Assembly (NCBI GenBank): GCA_947247005.1 | Contig: OX365946.1 | Location: forward strand, 47,518,734 to 47,582,733 | Length of the DNA: 64,000 bases | From: Spisula solida | Lineage: Eukaryota > Mollusca > Bivalvia > Venerida > Mactridae | Direction: 5' to 3' | In this document: piece after piece, positions 54,001 through 59,050 of the stretch | How positions within the stretch are numbered: the stretch's first letter is position 1 | How the letters are laid out: the number at the start of each line of letters is the position of its first letter | Program-made: the position numbers and the translations under genes | The notes under the pieces: model-generated | Database searches by the model: none | The model's input: the letters and a program-made list of their open reading frames with translations, nothing else | Told to the model about the DNA's origin: nothing

Positions 54001-57000
54001 TAACTCTACCTGTCATAGTTTTTGAATTATTTCCCTTTGATTGATTTTATTAGAGCATTTCTTGTCCGGAGCATAACTTTGTCACCTTACGTTCAAATGA
54101 CTCAAGAATTGATAGGCATGTTTCTTGCAATAAGCCGGAGTGCAGTGCGCAAGAACCATAACTCTACCTGTCATAGTTTTTGAATTATTTACCTTTGATT
54201 GATTTTATTAGAGCATTTCTTGTCCGGAGCATCACTTTGTCACCTAAAGTTCAAATGACTCAAGATTTTGTATGTATGTTTCTTGCAATAAGCCAAAATG
54301 CAGTGCGCAAGAACCATAACTCTGCCTTGCATCGTTTTTTAATTATTTCCCTTAGATTGATTTAATTTGAGCATTTCTTGTCCGGAGGATAACTTTGTCA
54401 CCATGAGGTTGAATGACTTGAAACTTGGTATGCATGTTTCTTACCAAAAGTCCAAGTGCAGTACACAAGAACCGTAACTCTACCTTGTGCCATTTTTCAA
54501 TTTTTTCCCTTTGATTGATTTTATAAGCATTTCTTGTCCGTGGCATAACTTTGTTACCATAACTATTAATGACTCAAAAATAGGAATGCATGTTTCTTTG
54601 CTGTGACATGAAGTGCAGTGCGCAAGAATCATAACACTAGCTTGTATAGTGTTTGAATGATTCCCTTCAGATTGATTTTATCAGGACATTTTTTTGTCCA
54701 GAGCATCGCTTTGTCGTTTTTAGTTCAGATGACTAGAGAACTCTTGTGAGTCTGATATGTAGCCCTATACTGGATAGTTTTCCATGACAAATGTGAATTT
54801 CGTCAGGCGACACATGCGACTCGAGGAGCTTTTATGTACTTAAGACCTTTTCATTCTAAGCCAGCATAATGATAGAACCATCCACGGTTCGCACAGGTCT
54901 TGAAAAATACTTGAATTTGGTGCCTAGTACTTCAAAAGTACAGTTGAAACTCGTTGTGTCGACATCGGTTGTATCGACACTTCGGTTATGTCGACATACT
55001 TTTAAATCCCCGATTTGGGTTGCTCCATATTCTATATTAAATATGATGGTTTAGTCGACATGCCTGTGTCGACACTCCTCTTATATCGACACAACTTTTC
55101 TGGCCCAAATTATATTTTTGCACCTTATTGTTATTGTTGGTGTCGACATCTAGTCGACGCTATTGAAATTGAAAAGTTGTTAATTGACCATGAAAATACT
55201 TCTGTTTCGAACCATTGTTTGTTAAAAATTAATTTGTTCACAGTTTGCAAATGTTATTGAATGAATATAAATTGAAGTTTATAAACAAATTGTGGCCTAT
55301 TTCAGCGAATGAAATAAAAAAATCTGCTGAACTAGCGTGCTTCTGAGAAGATGAACAAAAATACCTTTTTGTATGCCTTCACAATTTATTTCAACATGCT
55401 TGTTATTTTCCTACAGTTAAAACAAAGACAAGTTATGCCATCATTGCTTCCAGATGTCTGGCATGCTGATTGAATCTTTTGTTTACAATTAAAATGTTGC
55501 GTAAGCGAAACCGGTAAGGGCTAAAAGCTGTACTTGCGGTGCTGATCCCGTACTGTACTTGTTTCAAAACGAGGCTATGAACTCGATCCTCGCGCAAACA
55601 CTTGGTCAAATGTTTTGGTGATAACTGTAAGTCTGCTAGATTTGATATTTCACCATTTTTGGTGCATATATGTTATTAGTTCATGTTCAAACTGACGTAA
55701 CAACGATACCGAAAGAAAGGCTCCAGGATTTTGTCAGGATTGTTGGCTCCTGTTGTGTCGACATTCGGATATGTCGACATAATTTTGACGGTACCAAAAA
55801 TGTCGACATAACAAGTTTCGACTGTACTTGAATTTGAAACTGCAAAAAATCCTCCAAAAGTACTTGAATTTTGGAAAAAAATGTTTTTTTGGCCTAGAAT
55901 TAATTTGCTGCTTTAATATAGACAAAAAGAGGCGAATGATAAAATGTTGAGTGTCTGATTATTGAAGCTGGGCAGCTGGCATTTGATTTTAAGACATTTA
56001 TTGCATATTTTTGCCTTGAAAACCCCAATTTCTAGTCCTTGAAAATGGAAGAAATTTACTTGAAAAGTGCTTGAAATGTACTTGAATTTGTTTAGAGAAG
56101 TTCTGTATGAACCATGCAAGTACAATTTTGTAATGTTTAATTGTCTCCAAAATATAGTAATTTAGTTACAGTCATGAAAGTTTGTAAGGTGTGAGGATAT
56201 TTAAGGAAGTTTAGCACCTGAGGTTTGGTCGTTACTAGAAGCCAGTTTCAGCAATATATTGGCCAGGGGTGGTATTCAATATTGATCTTACTTGACTTAA
56301 GGATAAGGACAACCAATCAGATCACACCATATTAAACTCTTGGTGCGTAAGAGGTGATATGATTGGCTATCCTTATGCTCCAATTAAATAAGATCATTAT
56401 TGAATACCACCCCTGGTCAACATTATGGCATAGCCATATGTTGCATTATTTTAACTTAAATGTTGGACCTAGATATGTTGACTTCATCGATGGATCATTT
56501 ACTAAGTAGAATTTGTGACCCAATCACTTGCAATAAAATTTGTGCTAAAAGGTAATTAACAATGTTATTTGATAACCAAAAATGGGCTTATCATCATATG
56601 AAATAAAATGGTTGATAGCCTCCCTTGGTAATCAATAGACAGTATTTATAATTTGTTTAACCCATTACTCCATACACCTTATACATACTATTCTGATCAG
56701 ATGTTAGCTAGGATATGTACACAAGTGCAGCTTTTTCATACAAATATTCAAACTGCAACTTTTTAGAGATACTATCAATAGTATCCCTTGACAAGTCCAG
56801 TTCCGTAATAAGACACTAACTGGTAATGGACATAAAGGTTAGGGACGTGAACTGGTGTATTTATGGAGGAAAGGGTTAACTTACCAGTTGGAATCGTATG
56901 TTCTTTTCATTATACATAGCAACAAAAATAAGGGACCTGAGTTGTGTTTATTTAACCGTAATGTCCTGATTATTGATGTTGCCGTAACAAAAGTTCAGAT

Positions 57001-57168
57001 TGTAATTTATGTATTTATTGCTGTCCTTATTCTCCAGGACCAAGTAATTCCCCACCCATCTTAAAACCGAAGGTGACGATACAGGGTGGTAGAGGTGTTG
57101 CCCCATCTCCTAGCATTATGCTAACTAACCCAGCTTTTTCATCGTCAAACAGATCAGACTTTGTGTAG
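24151..57168 (+). CDS. GRIN1: NMDA receptor subunit GluN1 (Nmdar1), long C-terminal isoform
   Basis: Sixteen coding exons join in phase to 951 codons: 24151-24534, 25460-25636, 28540-28640, 30154-30269, 32806-32992, 34641-34884, 37679-37796, 39235-39359, 40481-40645, 41722-41956, 42839-42987, 43908-44065, 44656-44936, 45872-46017, 53015-53153, 57038-57168. Order: signal peptide (1-21), amino-terminal domain, S1 from about 404, M1 558-575, pore loop with N-site Asn612 ([12 protein letters not shown]), M3 with SYTANLAAF (642-650), S2, M4 about 812-835, cytoplasmic tail. By homology it is the obligate glycine-binding subunit of the cation channel, paired with GluN2-type subunits at synapses. Contacts Phe479, Pro511, Thr513, Arg518, Trp728 and Asp729 are kept; the position of human Ser688 is Ala684. 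The tail ends S-D-F-V. Confidence 0.93.
24535..25459. other. GluN1 intron 1
   Basis: Positions 24683-24800 are a copy of the small MITE seen complete at 56264-56415 (ATTGATCTTACTTGACTTAA, then GGATAAGGACAACCAATCAG). The rest is AT-rich without features. Confidence 0.6.
25460..25636 (+). CDS. GRIN1: GluN1 exon 2 (amino-terminal domain)
   Basis: Codons 129-187, phase 0 at both ends, acceptor TATTTTTAG, donor [21 protein letters not shown] matches FLRTVPPYSHQSSVW of vertebrate GluN1, followed by [16 protein letters not shown]. Confidence 0.95.
26182..26588. mobile_element. TIR element; an inverted relative lies at 38508-38700
   Basis: Left end TAGTGCACCCACGATAATGTG and right end CACATTATCCTGGGCACACTA are inverted repeats. 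The interior at 26423-26590 (AAAGGTGGATTAATCAGATG, CAAAACTGACCAT, ACCAATTTTGCAA) is present in reverse orientation at 38508-38680 in another intron of the same gene. Confidence 0.6.
26846..26919 (+). mobile_element. tRNA-derived SINE head or tRNA pseudogene (Thr-like anticodon TGT)
   Basis: Good internal RNA polymerase III boxes: A box TAGCTCAGTCGG (26855-26866) and B box GGTTCAAGCCC (26899-26909). D arm GCTC/GAGC and anticodon stem TTCGC/GCGAA pair perfectly with loop CCTGTAA. However position 33 is C instead of the near-universal U, the T stem has one mismatch, and the acceptor stem does not pair in the canonical register. It is therefore more likely a SINE head than a working tRNA gene. 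Intronic. Confidence 0.6.
27121..27233. repeat. Perfect foldback, 28-bp arms
   Basis: GTGCTCATTACATACGAGTT plus TTATTAAA at 27121-27148 is exactly reverse-complementary to TTTAATAAAACTCGTATG plus TAATGAGCAC ending at 27233. The spacer is about 57 bp. A small MITE or a TIR pair. Confidence 0.85.
27465..28308. mobile_element. Tc1/mariner-like non-autonomous element
   Basis: Bounded by TA (27463-27464 and 28309-28310) with ends CAGTAAGATCTCGGTTTATT and, inverted, AACGAGTCCTGACTG. Internal TGTCGTTACAACAAA and GTCGTTGTAACGAG continue the partial inverted symmetry. Element length 844 bp; no transposase. Confidence 0.6.
28540..28640 (+). CDS. GRIN1: GluN1 exon 3 (amino-terminal domain)
   Basis: 101 bases, enters in phase 0 after TTTGTAG and leaves in phase 2 at GTAAGT. 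It encodes [14 protein letters not shown]...SRIILLSA, aligning to EKVLQFDPGTKNV...ARVIILSASE. Confidence 0.9.
28641..30153. other. GluN1 intron 3 with SINE and GACC-rich tandem repeat
   Basis: 28744-28815 carries a tRNA-like A box (TAGCTCAATGG) and B box (GGTTCCAATTC). From 29080 a repeat with TTTTTATGCCCTCG opens, and within 29160-29830 a block of about 180 bp recurs three times (TCTTCTAGCATTA, CTACAAAGCTTTCATACTTG, CCATTTTGACC). Near 30060-30110 a TCAGGGAATTA run occurs. Confidence 0.55.
28744..28815 (+). mobile_element. tRNA-derived SINE head
   Basis: A box TAGCTCAATGG at 28748-28758 and B box GGTTCCAATTC at 28791-28801 lie 43 bp apart start to start. CCCGGGTTCCAATTCGGG forms a perfect T-arm-like hairpin. 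The acceptor ends do not pair well, so a SINE relic is more likely than a gene. Confidence 0.5.
30154..30269 (+). CDS. GRIN1: GluN1 exon 4 (amino-terminal domain)
   Basis: 116 bases, phase 2 in and phase 1 out, acceptor TTGTTTTACAG, donor [23 protein letters not shown] then [12 protein letters not shown] aligns to EDDAATVYRAAAMLNMTG..YVWLVGEREI. Confidence 0.93.
30270..32478. other. GluN1 intron 4, left part
   Basis: AT-rich unique-looking sequence. No exon, RNA gene or clear repeat was recognised; short ORFs here look random. Confidence 0.4.
32479..32766. repeat. 42-bp minisatellite, about 7 copies
   Basis: Unit CTGTGAATTGTGACTGGCGC then CCAGCAT...ACAGAGC, repeated with small length changes. 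It ends 40 bp before the acceptor of exon 5, so it fills the branch-point neighbourhood of that intron. Confidence 0.85.
32806..32992 (+). CDS. GRIN1: GluN1 exon 5 (amino-terminal domain)
   Basis: 187 bases, phase 1 in and phase 2 out, acceptor ATAATTCCAG, donor [26 protein letters not shown] aligns to [20 protein letters not shown]. Further on, NFTSQNNT holds potential N-glycosylation sites. Confidence 0.93.
32993..34640. repeat. GluN1 intron 5 with a 208-bp tandem repeat (33433-34000)
   Basis: A unit of about 208 bp recurs about 2.7 times: ACAATCCCATTGTTCG-type text at about 33433, 33641 and 33853, each followed by GGTGATAGTATGTTAGATGC and ATGACGTGGTTTGGCATTG. Downstream, 34060-34290 holds CCATAACTCTTCATTGCATA repeat text of the mollusc type. 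Confidence 0.7.
34641..34884 (+). CDS. GRIN1: GluN1 exon 6 (end of amino-terminal domain)
   Basis: 244 bases, phase 2 in and phase 0 out, acceptor TTTTATATAG, donor [20 protein letters not shown] aligns to GVTGRVEFNEDGDR and [14 protein letters not shown] to IIWPGGETEKPRGY. Confidence 0.94.
34977..35636. mobile_element. TIR element with long (about 120 bp) inverted arms
   Basis: Left arm starts GTGTATTAATTGATCTTTCC and runs through AATAAAATGTTGTCTCG and GGGAATCCTGCAAGCGCACT to AAAGTGTGGGATTTTCAATA. The right arm (35520-35636) is its reverse complement with few differences. It sits in GluN1 intron 6 and has no coding capacity. Confidence 0.8.
36206..36350. repeat. Long near-perfect palindrome (foldback)
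   Basis: Arms of about 65 bp around a spacer of about 10 bp. AATTCTGAAA mirrors TTTCAGAATT, AAAAGCCTTTTTCAAATTC mirrors GAATTTGAAAAAGGCTTTT, and the outer parts TTAAAACACAATATAG and CTTTACTGTGTTTTAA also match. The word GCCGAAACGT also occurs at 58192-58215. Confidence 0.85.
36829..37243. mobile_element. Tc1/mariner-like MITE, 27-bp TIRs
   Basis: TA (36827-36828), CACTGCCCACCAAAAATAAG plus TATACAG at the left, and the reverse complement with one mismatch at the right, then TA (37244-37245). 415 bp, no transposase. The TIR sequence is of the Tc1 type. Confidence 0.8.
37679..37796 (+). CDS. GRIN1: GluN1 exon 7 (start of ligand-binding S1)
   Basis: 118 bases, phase 0 in and phase 1 out, acceptor TTTTGTTATAG, donor [20 protein letters not shown] aligns to IVTIHQEPFVYVKP. 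The Cys residues in [11 protein letters not shown] match the S1 disulphide cysteines of GluN1. Confidence 0.93.
37797..39234. other. GluN1 intron 7
   Basis: No exon. 38160-38345 is an inverted relative of 53228-53345 (CTACTCTTTACTTA, GGTTAACATG, TTTTCATGAAAA, ATAAGAAGC). 38508-38680 is an inverted relative of the element at 26182-26588. Confidence 0.55.
39235..39359 (+). CDS. GRIN1: GluN1 exon 8 (S1)
   Basis: 125 bases, phase 1 in and phase 0 out, acceptor TTTTCCACAG, donor [21 protein letters not shown] aligns to QCCYGFCIDLLIKLA; FTYDLHL to FTYEVHL; Phe479 is the position of the glycine-stacking Phe484 of human GluN1. Confidence 0.94.
39415..39575. repeat. 23-bp minisatellite, about 7 copies
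   Basis: Unit TTTTTGGACCGCTCCCCATC with variants, 22-23 bp. It begins about 55 bp after the exon 8 donor and ends exactly where the TA-bounded element starts. Confidence 0.85.
39578..40206. mobile_element. Tc1/mariner-like element with CAGTCTAACTTGTA ends
   Basis: TA (39576-39577) + CAGTCTAACTTGTACTAGCG at the left. At the right, TACAAGTTAGACTG + TA (40207-40208). The inverted match continues with gaps through GACCAC/GTGGTC. 629 bp, non-coding. Inserted next to the 23-bp minisatellite in GluN1 intron 8. Confidence 0.75.
40481..40645 (+). CDS. GRIN1: GluN1 exon 9 (S1, glycine site)
   Basis: 165 bases, phase 0 at both ends, acceptor ATATAATATAG, donor [19 protein letters not shown] carries Pro511, Thr513 and Arg518, equivalent to human Pro516, Thr518 and Arg523 that hold the glycine carboxylate. 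[16 protein letters not shown] is identical to the vertebrate protein. Confidence 0.97.
40646..41009. other. GluN1 intron 9, left part
   Basis: No feature recognised; ordinary AT-rich intron. The exon 9 frame stays open for about 50 codons into it by chance. Confidence 0.4.
41010..41645. repeat. 15-bp minisatellite (CCACTCCACAAATTTA), about 40 copies
   Basis: Near-tandem CCACTCCACAAATTTA units, with insertions such as CCATATTTACCACTTCAC and ATTATGCCACACCACAA that recur as higher-order blocks of about 120-180 bp. It lacks stops in several plus-strand frames, so the ORFs there are artefacts of the repeat. It ends 75 bp before exon 10. Confidence 0.9.
41722..41956 (+). CDS. GRIN1: GluN1 exon 10 (M1 and pore loop)
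   Basis: 235 bases, phase 0 in and phase 1 out, acceptor CTTAATTACAG, donor [26 protein letters not shown] starts M1, followed by [30 protein letters not shown] is the re-entrant pore loop, with the N-site Asn612 that sets calcium permeability and magnesium block in NMDA receptors. Confidence 0.97.
41957..42838. repeat. GluN1 intron 10 with a 53-bp tandem repeat (42274-42530)
   Basis: Unit TCTTCAGTCTAAGGGAGACA then ATTCAAATTTTGGTTTGTC; copies start at 42274, 42327, 42366 (shortened), 42419, 42472 and 42525. The rest of the intron is AT-rich. Confidence 0.8.
42839..42987 (+). CDS. GRIN1: GluN1 exon 11 (M3 gate)
   Basis: 149 bases, phase 1 in and phase 0 out, acceptor TTATGTTGCAG, donor [24 protein letters not shown] then [28 protein letters not shown], the gating motif of M3, is unchanged at 642-650. 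Confidence 0.97.
42988..43907. repeat. GluN1 intron 11 with a TGCCCCCATC...GATGAGGG mollusc repeat (43034-43262)
   Basis: Starts TTATGCCCCCATCTTTGATG, AGGGAGTATG, continues with GTCGGTCTGTCC, CAAAAGGTTTCTGTTCAATA, GGTTGGCTATCAACA, TTGAGGTCAGTAGATCAAGG, and ends CATGTTTTACAAACAT. The same order of words occurs at 51714-51955. From 43262 to 43460 a segment with CCCTGGTTCTCAGGG might be a SINE but shows no clear A box. Confidence 0.7.
43908..44065 (+). CDS. GRIN1: GluN1 exon 12 (S2)
   Basis: 158 bases, phase 0 in and phase 2 out, acceptor GTTGCTACAG, donor [21 protein letters not shown] then [20 protein letters not shown] aligns to LRNPSDKFIYATVKQ / [20 protein letters not shown]. Codon GCT gives Ala684 where human GluN1 has the glycine-contacting Ser688. 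Confidence 0.96.
44066..44655. other. GluN1 intron 12
   Basis: 590 bp of AT-rich intron; nothing recognisable. Confidence 0.4.
44656..44936 (+). CDS. GRIN1: GluN1 exon 13 (S2)
   Basis: 281 bases, phase 2 in and phase 1 out, acceptor TATTTCTAG, donor [21 protein letters not shown] carries Trp728-Asp729, the pair that holds the glycine amino group in GluN1. [20 protein letters not shown] then [20 protein letters not shown] follow. Confidence 0.96.
44975..45201. mobile_element. TA-bounded MITE with CAGGGTGTT ends
   Basis: TA (44973-44974) + CAGGGTGTTAAAAAAGTTTG then TTCTCA at the left; TGAGAACGAACTTTTTAAAC, ACCCTG + TA (45202-45203) at the right. 227 bp. It begins 38 bp after the exon 13 donor. 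Confidence 0.75.
45521..45797. repeat. 39/40-bp minisatellite of GAGGTCA/TGACCT half-sites, 7 copies
   Basis: Unit GCTTTTGAGGTCAGTATGTT then GAAGGTCAACAAGTGACCTT. Copies begin at 45521, 45561, 45600, 45639, 45679, 45719 and 45758. Most units contain AGGTCA and TGACCT in inverted orientation spaced by 4 or 5 bp, plus one more GAGGTCA. Located 75 bp before exon 14. Confidence 0.85.
45872..46017 (+). CDS. GRIN1: GluN1 exon 14 (M4 and C0 segment)
   Basis: 146 bases, phase 1 in and phase 0 out, acceptor TATTTATACAG, donor [26 protein letters not shown] (starting in exon 13) is M4, followed by [10 protein letters not shown] and [20 protein letters not shown], the counterpart of the C0 segment. It is the last exon common to both isoforms. 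Confidence 0.95.
46018..47966. repeat. GluN1 intron 14 with two minisatellites
   Basis: 46850-47300: four copies of a 111-bp unit (AGTATTTAAGCTAACCTTAC at 46910, 47021, 47132 and 47243), itself containing a 17-bp sub-repeat CATTATAGCACACTTAC. 47497-47795: eight copies of a 38-bp unit (ACTGGAAAACTGGTTAGGTC then ATCTGTCTGCCATATTC). At 46735-46815 the minus strand reads [20 protein letters not shown], similar to the C-terminal end of RTE/Jockey-type LINE proteins, probably a relic. Confidence 0.75.
47967..48029 (+). CDS. GRIN1: GluN1 alternative terminal exon (short tail)
   Basis: Acceptor TGTTACTTTCAG, phase 0, 20 codons [20 protein letters not shown], then TAG. The phase fits the exon 14 donor exactly and the peptide is charged and amphipathic rather than random-looking. 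Whether it is used cannot be shown without transcripts. Confidence 0.65.
   Translation, partial: KKKQLRESWAYLRSLKRNED
49439..49605. repeat. Foldback palindrome, about 75-bp arms
   Basis: AATGAATATGGTACCTGTGT, TTTATCGTAGAATAAAGCG and onwards to ACTACATTAAATCAC is mirrored by GTGATTTAATTACC through GCTTTATTCTATGATAAAAC and ACAGGTACATATTCAT. A single-arm relative lies at 7228-7290. Confidence 0.75.
50150..50850. repeat. 35-37-bp minisatellite, about 19 copies in two subfamilies
   Basis: Unit TTCAATATTTGGTTGTCATG then ATCAAAATACCGGTACA. The first 10 or so copies carry ACCGGTACA or ACTGGTACA; the later copies carry AACGATATA or AACAATATA at the same place, so the array expanded from two variants in blocks. 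Confidence 0.9.
51096..53014. other. GluN1 long-isoform intron, mid part
   Basis: 51714-51955 is a second copy of the TGCCCCCATC repeat of intron 11. 52500-52875 is an irregular array of GATAAAATAGGGGACTG units (about 13, spaced 24-37 bp). No exon before 53015. Confidence 0.6.
53015..53153 (+). CDS. GRIN1: GluN1 long-tail exon 15
   Basis: 139 bases, phase 0 in and phase 1 out, acceptor TTTGTATTCACAG, donor GTGAGT. It encodes [46 protein letters not shown]. The segment is basic and Ser-rich with possible PKA/PKC sites. The frame also reads into the upstream intron by chance. Confidence 0.8.
53189..54865. mobile_element. TIR element with GTCGCC...GGCGAC core and 158-bp internal tandem repeat
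   Basis: Outer inverted ends GCTGGTTTAGAATGAGAAGG (53189) and CCTTTTCATTCTAAGCCAGC (ending 54865). Inside, GTCGCCTGAAAAGGCGAC (about 53381) and GTCAGGCGACACATGCGAC (about 54804). Between them a unit of about 158 bp is repeated about nine times (TTGTCCGGAGCATAACTTTG ... TGCAGTGCGCAAGAACCATA). There is a GGCGGCGGCGGCGGC tract near the left. This class is familiar from bivalves. Confidence 0.7.
54941..55824. mobile_element. Tc1/mariner-like element with CAGTTGAAACTCGTT ends
   Basis: TA (54939-54940) + CAGTTGAAACTCGTTGTGTC then GACAT at the left, and ATGTCGACATAACAAGTTTC, GACTG + TA (55825-55826) at the right: 25-bp TIRs with three mismatches. Repeated TATGTCGACA motifs near both ends look like sub-terminal repeats. 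884 bp, no transposase. Confidence 0.8.
56264..56415. mobile_element. 152-bp MITE with CAGGGGTGGTATTCAATA ends
   Basis: CAGGGGTGGTATTCAATATT at the left and AATTATTGAATACCACCCCTG-type inverse at the right. A second copy lacking the outermost ends is at 24683-24800 in intron 1 of the same gene (same TTACTTGACTTAAGGATAAG text). Confidence 0.75.
56416..57037. other. End of the long-tail intron
   Basis: AT-rich; nothing recognised before the acceptor CCTTATTCTCCAG at 57037. Confidence 0.4.
57038..57168 (+). CDS. GRIN1: GluN1 long-tail terminal exon 16
   Basis: Phase 1 entry after CTTATTCTCCAG, 42 further codons ([42 protein letters not shown]) and TAG at 57166-57168. Pro/Ser-rich tail. The last four residues S-D-F-V fit a class III type PDZ ligand (acidic at -2, hydrophobic at 0). 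Its final ten codons are the first unit of the 30-bp minisatellite that follows. Confidence 0.85.
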
Positions 57169-57440
57169 CTATCATCAAACAAATCAGACTTTGTGTAGCT
57201 ACCATCAGACAGATCAGACTTTGTGTAGCTGTCATCAGACAGATCAGACTTTGTGTAGCTACCATCAAACAGATCAGACTTTGTGTAGCTACCATCAAAC
57301 AGATCAGACTTTGTGTAGCTACCATCAAACAGATCAGACTTTGTGTAGCTACCATCAAACAGATCAGACTTTGTGTAGCTACTATCAAGCAGATCAGACT
57401 TTGTGTAGCTACCATCAAACAGATCAGACTTTGTGTAGCT
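57141..57440 (+). repeat. 30-bp minisatellite, 10 copies, each with the GluN1 C-terminal codons and stop
   Basis: Unit ATCAAACAGATCAGACTTTG then TGTAGCTACC. CAGACTTTGTGTAGCT occurs ten times at an exact 30-bp step. The first copy is coding (terminal [12 protein letters not shown]); the other nine are 3' UTR. Because 30 is divisible by three, each unit repeats the same codons and TAG in frame. Confidence 0.95.
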
Positions 57441-58745
57441 AGCTGTCTCCTAGATAAAGCATTATTTATTGTTGATATTAAATATGAACTATTTGTTGAA
57501 GACATTATAATGAAGAATTTGGTATTGTATGTTTCAATACACAGTGACGAGAAATCTTTCATCTTTAATGTTGTTTTGTTGCTATAGTGATATTGTGTTG
57601 TTGACTCTACTAAAACAAATCTTTTATTATTATTGTTCATATGTATTTATATCTTACTGTGTGGTTATCTATATAATGATCGTTAATTCAGGCCTGTCAC
57701 TTGTATACAAACATTGCAATATCATAACATTGTATTTTTATTGTTTTAAACATTTTAATTGGAGAAAAATGGCAGTGAAAAGCAATACCTTATTCTCTTA
57801 TCCACTTACTAATACATAACCCTACTATATATCTGTATATGACATAAATAAGAGAACTTGCAATGTTTATGTATACAATGTTATGTAAACAAATGCCTGA
57901 CCTGATAAATCAAGTTATACATGAGTATTTGTTATCATTATTAACTTTGTTATAATAGAAAATAGATTTTGTCCTAGCTAAGTAGTATTTGGTCCTTCAA
58001 GATATTCGATCATTTAATCACTTTCTCCTAGAAGACACATTTTGACATATCCACCTATTGTCCAGACAAACATAGTTCAACAATTCTATCTTAGTTACTT
58101 TCAGACAGAATTAACAAATACAAATAATTGTAAACAATAAAGGATTATGTGGAACAAACAACCAACAAGCAGATGGGTTAATCTTCTTTAATAAACCAAC
58201 GTTTCGGCTATGGACACATAGCCTTCATCAGGGTATGAAAATAACCAAATACAAATAATGATTATTGCTCAGAAGTATAATTTTGCTACAAATATTATTC
58301 TGTACTGCTGGGTTTTAAATCGTAGGAAAGGTTGCCAGATTTATGTTTATAAAGCTGATATCTGCAAACTTTGCGTGTTTTTTCAGATCAGAAATATGTC
58401 TCTAAAGGCTTGGTGATTTTATATTCAATGAATAGCAGGCATCTTCAGCTTCCCGCTGATGGAAAAATAGTAACTGTTGTCATAGTTTTAAGGCCTACTC
58501 GATATTAATACAGAATTCTGCATAATTTACCATAAGTTATTAAATATTATGAACTGCTGCAATTTATGATTAATACAGTATCACATGTCTTGATTTTGCT
58601 CATTACTTTGTTTCATGCCTTTTTAATGATTTTATAGATGTGTTTGGTGTAATATGTTATCATTTTCTGTTTAGTCATAAACTGTAAAAACTTGACTAAT
58701 ATATTCATTTTTAATAAATTAATTCCTAGATTTTATAGTTGCCCA
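57441..58745 (+). other. Probable 3' UTR and 3' flank of the GluN1 gene
   Basis: AATAAA words at 58136-58141 and about 58713. At 58192-58232, AACGTTTCGGCTATGGACAC, ATAGCCTTCATCAGGG contains a perfect 7-bp hairpin (GGCTATG/CATAGCC); see findings. No protein gene. Confidence 0.35.
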
Positions 58746-58751
58746 TACTTT

Positions 58752-59050
58752 ATTAGTCCCCTACCGGTTTTTGACCGGAGGGGACTATAGGTTTGCCCTC
58801 CGTCCGTCCGTCCGTCCGTCCGTCAGTCAGTCCGTCCGTCAGTCTGTCAGTCCGTCCGTCTGTCCGTCAAACAATCTGGATCCTGGCATAACTCAAACAG
58901 TTTCCAAGCTAGGTTTATGAAACTTGGTATGTGGATAGGGGGCAATAAGGGGATTATGCACGTCTAAAAATATTTTGATTCTGACAAAAATTGTGCTTGC
59001 TATGGCAACAGAAACATTGAAAATGGCCTCAAACTGGTAGGGGACTTCTG
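58752..59050. repeat. TAGTCCCCTACCGG repeat with TCCGTCCGTC tract
   Basis: TTAGTCCCCTACCGGTTTTT, GACCGGAGGGGACTATAGG form a hairpin at the left; CTGGTAGGGGACTTC at the right end (about 59033-59047) is inverted relative to the start. A CCGTCCGTCCGTCCG tract with CAGT variants lies at about 58799-58870. A common bivalve repeat type. Confidence 0.6.

Noticed and set aside
57125..57640. Minus-strand ORF of 171 codons with repeated [10 protein letters not shown]
   Set aside because: Antisense reading of the 30-bp minisatellite at the end of GluN1; a repeat shadow.
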